Shown: positions 59,952 to 64,000 of the stretch, piece after piece
How positions within the stretch are numbered: position 1 is the first letter of the stretch
How the letters are laid out: each line of letters begins with the position of its first letter
Origin: Collinsella sp.
GTDB lineage: Bacteria > Actinomycetota > Coriobacteriia > Coriobacteriales > Coriobacteriaceae
DNA: 64,000 nucleotides
Reading direction: 5' to 3'
Assembly: GCA_019414055.1 (NCBI GenBank)
Contig: DXMV01000024.1
Location: 166,951-230,950, forward strand
Position numbers and translations under genes: made by a program
Notes under the pieces: generated by a model
Databases searched by the model: none
Told to the model about the DNA's origin: nothing
What the model saw: only the letters and a program-made list of their open reading frames with translations

Positions 59952-60836
59952 TTACGCGAGCGCCCTTCTTGCCAGCTCGGCCGCGCCGAGGATTCCTTGG
60001 TCGCCGCCGCAGCCCGGGGCGCAGATGTAGCTCTCCATGTCCTTAAGCTCGGCGGTCTGGATGTAGCCACCCAGATATTCGAGGGTCTTCTTGCGGACGA
60101 TGCCGTAGAGCTGCTCCTGGTGCATCACGCCGCCGCCGAGGACGATGCGGCGAGGCGAGTACATGAGCACGAGGTTCGCGCACATCTGCCCCAGATAATC
60201 CCCCTCGAGCGCCCACACCTCATCGTTGTCCGCGAGCTCGGCCGCGGGCTTTCCCCAGCGCGCGGCGATGGCGGGGCCGGAGGCGAGGCCCTCGAGACAG
60301 TTCGCGTGGCTCGGGCAGACGCAGCGTCCCTCCTCGGTGGGACGGGTCCTTACCAGCATGTGGCCGGCCTCGGGGTGCAGCATGCCGTGAAGGAGCCTGC
60401 CCGCGCACATGACGCCCGCGCCCACACCGGTGCCGATGGTCACGTAGACGGCGTCCTCGAGCCCCTTGCAGCAGCCGAAGACCACTTCGCCGAGGCAGGC
60501 AACGTTCACGTCCGTGTCGTAGGCCACCGGAATCCCGAGGGCGTCGGCGAACGCGGCGCGAAGACCATAGCCTCGCCACGCGAGCTTGGGGGTCTGCAGG
60601 ATGGAGCCGTAGCGCTCGTCGGCGGGGTCGACGCAGGTCGGGCCGAAGGCGCCGATGCCCAACGCGTCCACATCGCGGGCGGCGAACCACTCGATCATCT
60701 GCGGGACGGTCTCGGCGGGCGCAAGCGTCGGGGTCTCCATACGGTCGAGGACCTCGCCGTCGCCGGACACCACGGCACAGACCATCTTGGTCCCGCCGGC
60801 CTCGAGGGCGCCGAGCCTCATTTGCTTTTCGCTCAT
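59952..60836 (-). CDS. ROK-family sugar kinase (fructokinase-like)
   Basis: 294 aa. ATP motif GALEAGGTKMVCAV, GIGAFGP, catalytic-region YDTDVNVACLGE, GTGVGAG and the zinc site GHMLV..CVCPSHANCLEG. Closest in layout to bacterial fructokinases (ScrK/YdhR type) rather than glucokinases or repressors, since no HTH precedes it. Last gene of the GH172/PTS operon; would phosphorylate the released ketose (inference). Confidence 0.85.
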   Translation of the reverse strand: MSEKQMRLGALEAGGTKMVCAVVSGDGEVLDRMETPTLAPAETVPQMIEWFAARDVDALGIGAFGPTCVDPADERYGSILQTPKLAWRGYGLRAAFADALGIPVAYDTDVNVACLGEVVFGCCKGLEDAVYVTIGTGVGAGVMCAGRLLHGMLHPEAGHMLVRTRPTEEGRCVCPSHANCLEGLASGPAIAARWGKPAAELADNDEVWALEGDYLGQMCANLVLMYSPRRIVLGGGVMHQEQLYGIVRKKTLEYLGGYIQTAELKDMESYICAPGCGGDQGILGAAELARRALA

Positions 60837-60915
60837 GTGATCCTCCTTGCAAAGGGGCGCCCGCAGCCATGGTCAACCGCGGGCGCCCATAACGTTGGCA
60901 TGTTTCGAGGCGACC

Positions 60916-62040
60916 CTACCTGGGCACGCGGTCCTGCCTTGCGGCAAACGGGGCGAGCACGGCGTGCGGCTCGCTTTGGTACCAGTAGGCGACGGTGGAG
61001 ATGTCGTCCTCGCGCTCGTAGAGCTTGATGTCGTCGTTGCCGAGGTCCTGGAATGTCACGCGCAGGTCCTCCTTGAACGAGATCGGGTCGGGAAGGTGCC
61101 ACCTGTAGAGACCGTGCCTGGGCAGCGCGTCGTCGTTGGTCGCGAGCATCGGGTTCGGGTTCGGCTTGCCCGCGCTGAAGCGGTCGCGCGTGGCGTCGCG
61201 CGTCGAGCGGTACGGGTAGCCGGCGAACAGCGTGTTGAAGCACTGCGCCTCGGGCAGCGCGTGGGGCGGCCTGTCGAGAAAGGCCCAGGCACCGCCGAAG
61301 TAGTCCTCGGCTCCCGTCGAGGTGACCGTGGGGAACTCCTCGTCGCCGTCGAGGAAGAACTTCATCTCGCCCTCGCCCCACCAATAGCGCTCCAGGGCGC
61401 ACAGGGCCATGTAGGTGCCGACGTAGTAGCCCTTGCCGCGCACGCCGTCGAGCACGGTGTAGTCGACGCCCCTGCGGGTGCTGCGCTCGCGGTTAAAGCG
61501 AGCGTGGAAGTACATGGCGTCGTCCGGCACGTCGGTGAGCGCGTAGTTGAACGTGTAGAAGATGTACTTAATGAACCCGGGGTGCTCGCTCGTAAGCGTG
61601 ACCTTGGCGTGCTTCCTGAAGGGCATCTCGAAGTAGCAGTTCATGCCGCCCGTCGGGTTCACGCAGATGGGCATTGAGTTGACAATGGCGCGCTCACCGA
61701 AGCCGTTACAGAAGAAGTCGCCGATAGGGCACTCGACCGAGGGGGTCTCCTCGTCGTCCCAGTAGAAGCGCAGCACGAGGTCGCGCATGACGAAGCTGCC
61801 GGCGGCGGTCTTGTCGGGGACGGTCATCCAGATGTGGCGGATGATGCCGGGGCCCTCGATGTCCGCGAGCGTGATGGTCTCGCCGGACTCAAGGGGCACG
61901 CAGCACGAGCCCTTGCGGCCGACGCCGAGGTGGCTGGCCGACATGGCGGCGCGGCCCTTCTCGCCCGTGATGTTCTCGGGGGTGATGGCGCGGCTTTCCT
62001 CACCGCCGTGCATCCACACGTCCTTAAGGAACTCTCTCAT
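60916..62040 (-). CDS. GH172-family (DUF2961) glycoside hydrolase
   Basis: 374 aa. DUF2961 marks: ADIEGPGIIRHIWMTVPD, LRFYWDDEETPSVECPIGDF, GMNCYFEMPFRKHAKVTL and the acidic VTSTGAEDYFGGAW, which probably includes a catalytic Glu. Known GH172 enzymes act on difructose dianhydride I (alpha-fructofuranosidase) or on D-arabinofuranosides. No signal peptide is visible, so it is cytoplasmic and acts after PTS uptake. Neighbouring fructokinase-like ROK favours a fructose-containing substrate. Confidence 0.85.
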   Translation of the reverse strand: MREFLKDVWMHGGEESRAITPENITGEKGRAAMSASHLGVGRKGSCCVPLESGETITLADIEGPGIIRHIWMTVPDKTAAGSFVMRDLVLRFYWDDEETPSVECPIGDFFCNGFGERAIVNSMPICVNPTGGMNCYFEMPFRKHAKVTLTSEHPGFIKYIFYTFNYALTDVPDDAMYFHARFNRERSTRRGVDYTVLDGVRGKGYYVGTYMALCALERYWWGEGEMKFFLDGDEEFPTVTSTGAEDYFGGAWAFLDRPPHALPEAQCFNTLFAGYPYRSTRDATRDRFSAGKPNPNPMLATNDDALPRHGLYRWHLPDPISFKEDLRVTFQDLGNDDIKLYEREDDISTVAYWYQSEPHAVLAPFAARQDRVPR

Positions 62041-62052
62041 CGTCGACCTCCT

Positions 62053-62451
62053 CTATTCGTCGTCGTCGCACTCGGCAGAACTGACACCGTTCACGTAGAT
62101 GATCTGCTGGCGCGCCTCGTTGACGAGGGCATCGAAGTCGAGCTTCTCGTCGGGGCGCGCGAGCGCGACCGTCATGGCGAGCGGGAGGTTGACACCCGCG
62201 ATCACGTGGATCCGGTCGGAGGCGAAGCGGGAGAAGCGCTGGTTCACGCTGCCGCCGAACGCGTCGGTAAGGACGACGACCTCGTCAGTGCCCGAAAGAG
62301 CCGCCTCGACCGCCGCGTCGAGCCCCTCGCCGTTGTCGTTCACGTAGGCGCACACGGCGTTGACGGCGTCGCCCTTACCCGTAAGGAACTCGAGGGTGTC
62401 CTTGAAGCCCTGGGCGAGAAGGGAATGGCTCGCCACAACTATCTTTCTCAT
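62053..62451 (-). CDS. PTS mannose-family IIA component
   Basis: 132 aa. Phosphorylated His9 in VVASHSLLAQGF, LTDAFGGSVNQR and the IIA fold with GVNLPLAMTVAL. Single-domain IIA (no fused IIB). Lies between IID and the GH172 gene. Confidence 0.9.
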   Translation of the reverse strand: MRKIVVASHSLLAQGFKDTLEFLTGKGDAVNAVCAYVNDNGEGLDAAVEAALSGTDEVVVLTDAFGGSVNQRFSRFASDRIHVIAGVNLPLAMTVALARPDEKLDFDALVNEARQQIIYVNGVSSAECDDDE

Positions 62452-62477
62452 TGATTCACCAATCTCTTGGGTCGAAG

Positions 62478-63311
62478 CTAAGCGAGGATGCCGGCGGCGG
62501 AGGCGACCATCGCGAGGACAATCACCACGAGGATGAGGGCCGTCATGCTCGCGTTCTTCTTGGTAAGAAGGTAATACGCGCTTCCCGTGATGGCGGCGGG
62601 GATCATGGCAGGCAGGATCTTGTCGAGCAGCGGCTGGATCTCCATCGCGACGTCGCCGAAGCTGAAGCTAATCGGGCAGGTGACGCCGATGACCGAGGCG
62701 ATGAGGCAGCCGACCACGGTGAGGCCGAGCACGGAGGCGGCGGCAGTGAGGTTGGGAAGCTTCTCGCTGAAGTCGGTGACGAGCTTCACGCCCTGCTTGT
62801 AGCCGAACTCGAGGGCGTGCATGCGGACCCAGAAGATGGCCAGGATGAGCGCGAACCAGATGCCGGCTCCCACGGGGTTGCCCTCGATGGCCATGTAGGC
62901 GGCGATGGAGCCCATGATGGTCGGGATCATGGTCATGAGCAGGGAGTCGCCGACGCCGGCGAGCGGTCCCATGGTGCCGATCTTCAGGTCTTGGACGGCG
63001 TCCGCCGCCGCTAGGCCGTCGCGCTCCTCCATGGCCACGCAGGCGCCAAGGATGATGGCGGCGAGCCAAGGCTGGGTGTTGTAGTAGCGGAAGTGGTTGT
63101 TGAGCGCTTGCTTATAGTCCTCGTCGTTCGTGTAGATCTTCCTCAGGACCGGCGAGAGGGCGTAGGCGACTGAGGCGCCCTGCTGAGTCTGGTAGTTGAA
63201 GGTGCACACGCTCATGAGCCAGCGCCAGTTCGCGTTGCGCAGGTCCTTCTTGGTAACCTTGTAGCCGGAGGGCTTGCCCTTGGCGACGGCGGTGATGTTC
63301 TCGTTTTCCAT
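62478..63311 (-). CDS. PTS mannose-family IID component
   Basis: 277 aa. Begins with a soluble part KKDLRNANWRWLMSVCTFNY, YNTQPWLAAIILGACVAMEE and GTMGPLAGVGDSLLMTMIP are IID signatures; several C-terminal TM helices. Forms the sugar channel with IIC; starts 2 nt after IIC stops. Confidence 0.92.
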   Translation of the reverse strand: MENENITAVAKGKPSGYKVTKKDLRNANWRWLMSVCTFNYQTQQGASVAYALSPVLRKIYTNDEDYKQALNNHFRYYNTQPWLAAIILGACVAMEERDGLAAADAVQDLKIGTMGPLAGVGDSLLMTMIPTIMGSIAAYMAIEGNPVGAGIWFALILAIFWVRMHALEFGYKQGVKLVTDFSEKLPNLTAAASVLGLTVVGCLIASVIGVTCPISFSFGDVAMEIQPLLDKILPAMIPAAITGSAYYLLTKKNASMTALILVVIVLAMVASAAGILA

Positions 63312-63313
63312 GG

Positions 63314-64000
63314 TTACTCATCCTCTCCGATGAAGGCGTCTGCGGAAGCGTGGGCGGCGAGCTCGGTGTCCCTCTCGGCGCGCTGGTAGAACGCGATCGC
63401 GAGGGCAAAGCCGACGATGGCGGCGCCGATGATGGGCACGTTCAGGAAGGCCGAGAGGAAGAAGCCGGCGAGCAGGTACTGGAAGTACTTGCCGGTGGGC
63501 ATGTAACGCAGCAGCATCGCGATTCCGACGGCCGGGAGCATCTTGCCGGCGAGGGTGAGGCCGGAAAGGAACCACTGGGGCATAACCTCGAGGAGCCAGT
63601 TGACGGCGGGCTGGCCGAGGGTCACGGAGACAAAGACGGGCAGGGCGGCGCACAGGCCGAAGAGCACGGGGCAGACCCACAGGATGGCGTTCATCTGCTT
63701 GAACTTGCCCTCGTCGCAGAACTTCTGGGACTTCTCGACGACGAAGCCGTTGAGGATCTTGACGATGACGTCGAGCTGGATGCCGAGCATGCCGACCGGC
63801 AGGCCGATGGCGAGGCCCGTGTCCGCGCCCAGGGTCACGCCGTAGGCTGTGGCGATGATGGCCATCGTGCCGTAGTCGGGAATCGACGAGCCGCCGAAGC
63901 CCGCGACGCCGAGCTGCATGAGCTGGATGGTGCCGCCGATGACGAGGCCGGTCTGCCAGTCGCCCATGACGACACCGGTGATAAGGCCCCAGAAGACGGC
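63314..64000 (-). CDS. PTS mannose-family IIC component, 5' end beyond the window
   Basis: At least 228 codons. The reading frame stays open to base 64000 with AVFWGLITGVVMGDWQTGLV, so the N-terminus lies outside and the internal Met at 63967 is not the start. Hydrophobic helices with GGTIQLMQLGVAGFGGSSIP and GADTGLAIGLPVGMLGIQLD are IIC marks. A IIB gene is not in the window and is expected upstream. Confidence 0.92.
   Translation of the reverse strand, partial: AVFWGLITGVVMGDWQTGLVIGGTIQLMQLGVAGFGGSSIPDYGTMAIIATAYGVTLGADTGLAIGLPVGMLGIQLDVIVKILNGFVVEKSQKFCDEGKFKQMNAILWVCPVLFGLCAALPVFVSVTLGQPAVNWLLEVMPQWFLSGLTLAGKMLPAVGIAMLLRYMPTGKYFQYLLAGFFLSAFLNVPIIGAAIVGFALAIAFYQRAERDTELAAHASADAFIGEDE

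Overview
The window looks like chromosome from a Coriobacteriia gut anaerobe, most probably Collinsella or a close relative. This is inferred from the high-GC coding style, the spc/alpha ribosomal operon, the selenium/molybdenum purine-catabolism genes and the mannose-family PTS. No rRNA or tRNA gene and no CRISPR array is seen. Gene density is high, and very long antisense open frames are shadows of GC-rich genes.

Layout. 0-10.8 kb is core chromosome: the 5' tip of a HAD phosphatase, adenine deaminase (ade), tyrS, a U32 peptidase-family protein, a class A penicillin-binding protein, argR, a GT2 glycosyltransferase and truA. 10.9-20.8 kb is a fused spc/alpha ribosomal operon on the minus strand, in transcription order rplE-rpsN-rpsH-rplF-rplR-rpsE-rpmD-rplO-secY-adk-map-infA-rpmJ-rpsM-rpsK-rpsD-rpoA-rplQ. 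It starts at rplE: rplN and rplX are not upstream, and a plausible promoter stands there instead.

21-32.1 kb and 42.4-52.8 kb are two halves of an anaerobic purine/urate catabolic cluster. The left half has xdhC-like, yqeB, yqeC, a hydantoinase, a MocA-like cytidylyltransferase, carbamate kinase, ygeW, ygeY, ygeX and a YheO/DauR-type regulator. The right half has a FAD-less molybdenum hydroxylase (xdhD-like), a four-cluster ferredoxin, ygfK, ssnA, an NCS2 purine permease and a second YheO/DauR-type regulator. Inferred joint role: import a purine, hydroxylate or reduce it through Mo/Se and Fe-S enzymes, open the rings, split the ureido/2,3-diaminopropionate-type intermediates and recover ATP with carbamate kinase.

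Between the halves (32.2-42.3 kb) is an accessory island: a membrane-anchored hypothetical protein, a DUF4143 AAA ATPase, a GmrSD-like DUF262/DUF1524 protein, a three-gene unit (DEDDh exonuclease, frameshifted small gene, 787-aa protein with a glycine-rich membrane-like segment) and a truncated DUF4143 gene. Both DUF4143 genes carry four exact-period direct repeats upstream (33 bp and 23 bp). This is the best candidate for an undescribed defence or conflict system.

52.9-59 kb holds ridA, a second U32 protein, an RluA-type pseudouridine synthase, and a DeoR regulator with a Gfo/Idh/MocA dehydrogenase behind 10-bp-phased TGCGT repeats. 59.2-59.9 kb is a graveyard of REP-like repeats, an IS200-type 5' end and a DegV-like 3' fragment. 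60-64 kb is a sugar locus: ROK kinase, GH172/DUF2961 hydrolase and mannose-family PTS IIA, IID and IIC, the last running off the right edge.

Two kinds of palindromic element recur in gene-terminal intergenic regions: long-stem hairpins whose stem sequence varies but whose loop is 23 nt, and short-stem hairpins with a GGGGAC loop core. They often lie next to each other.
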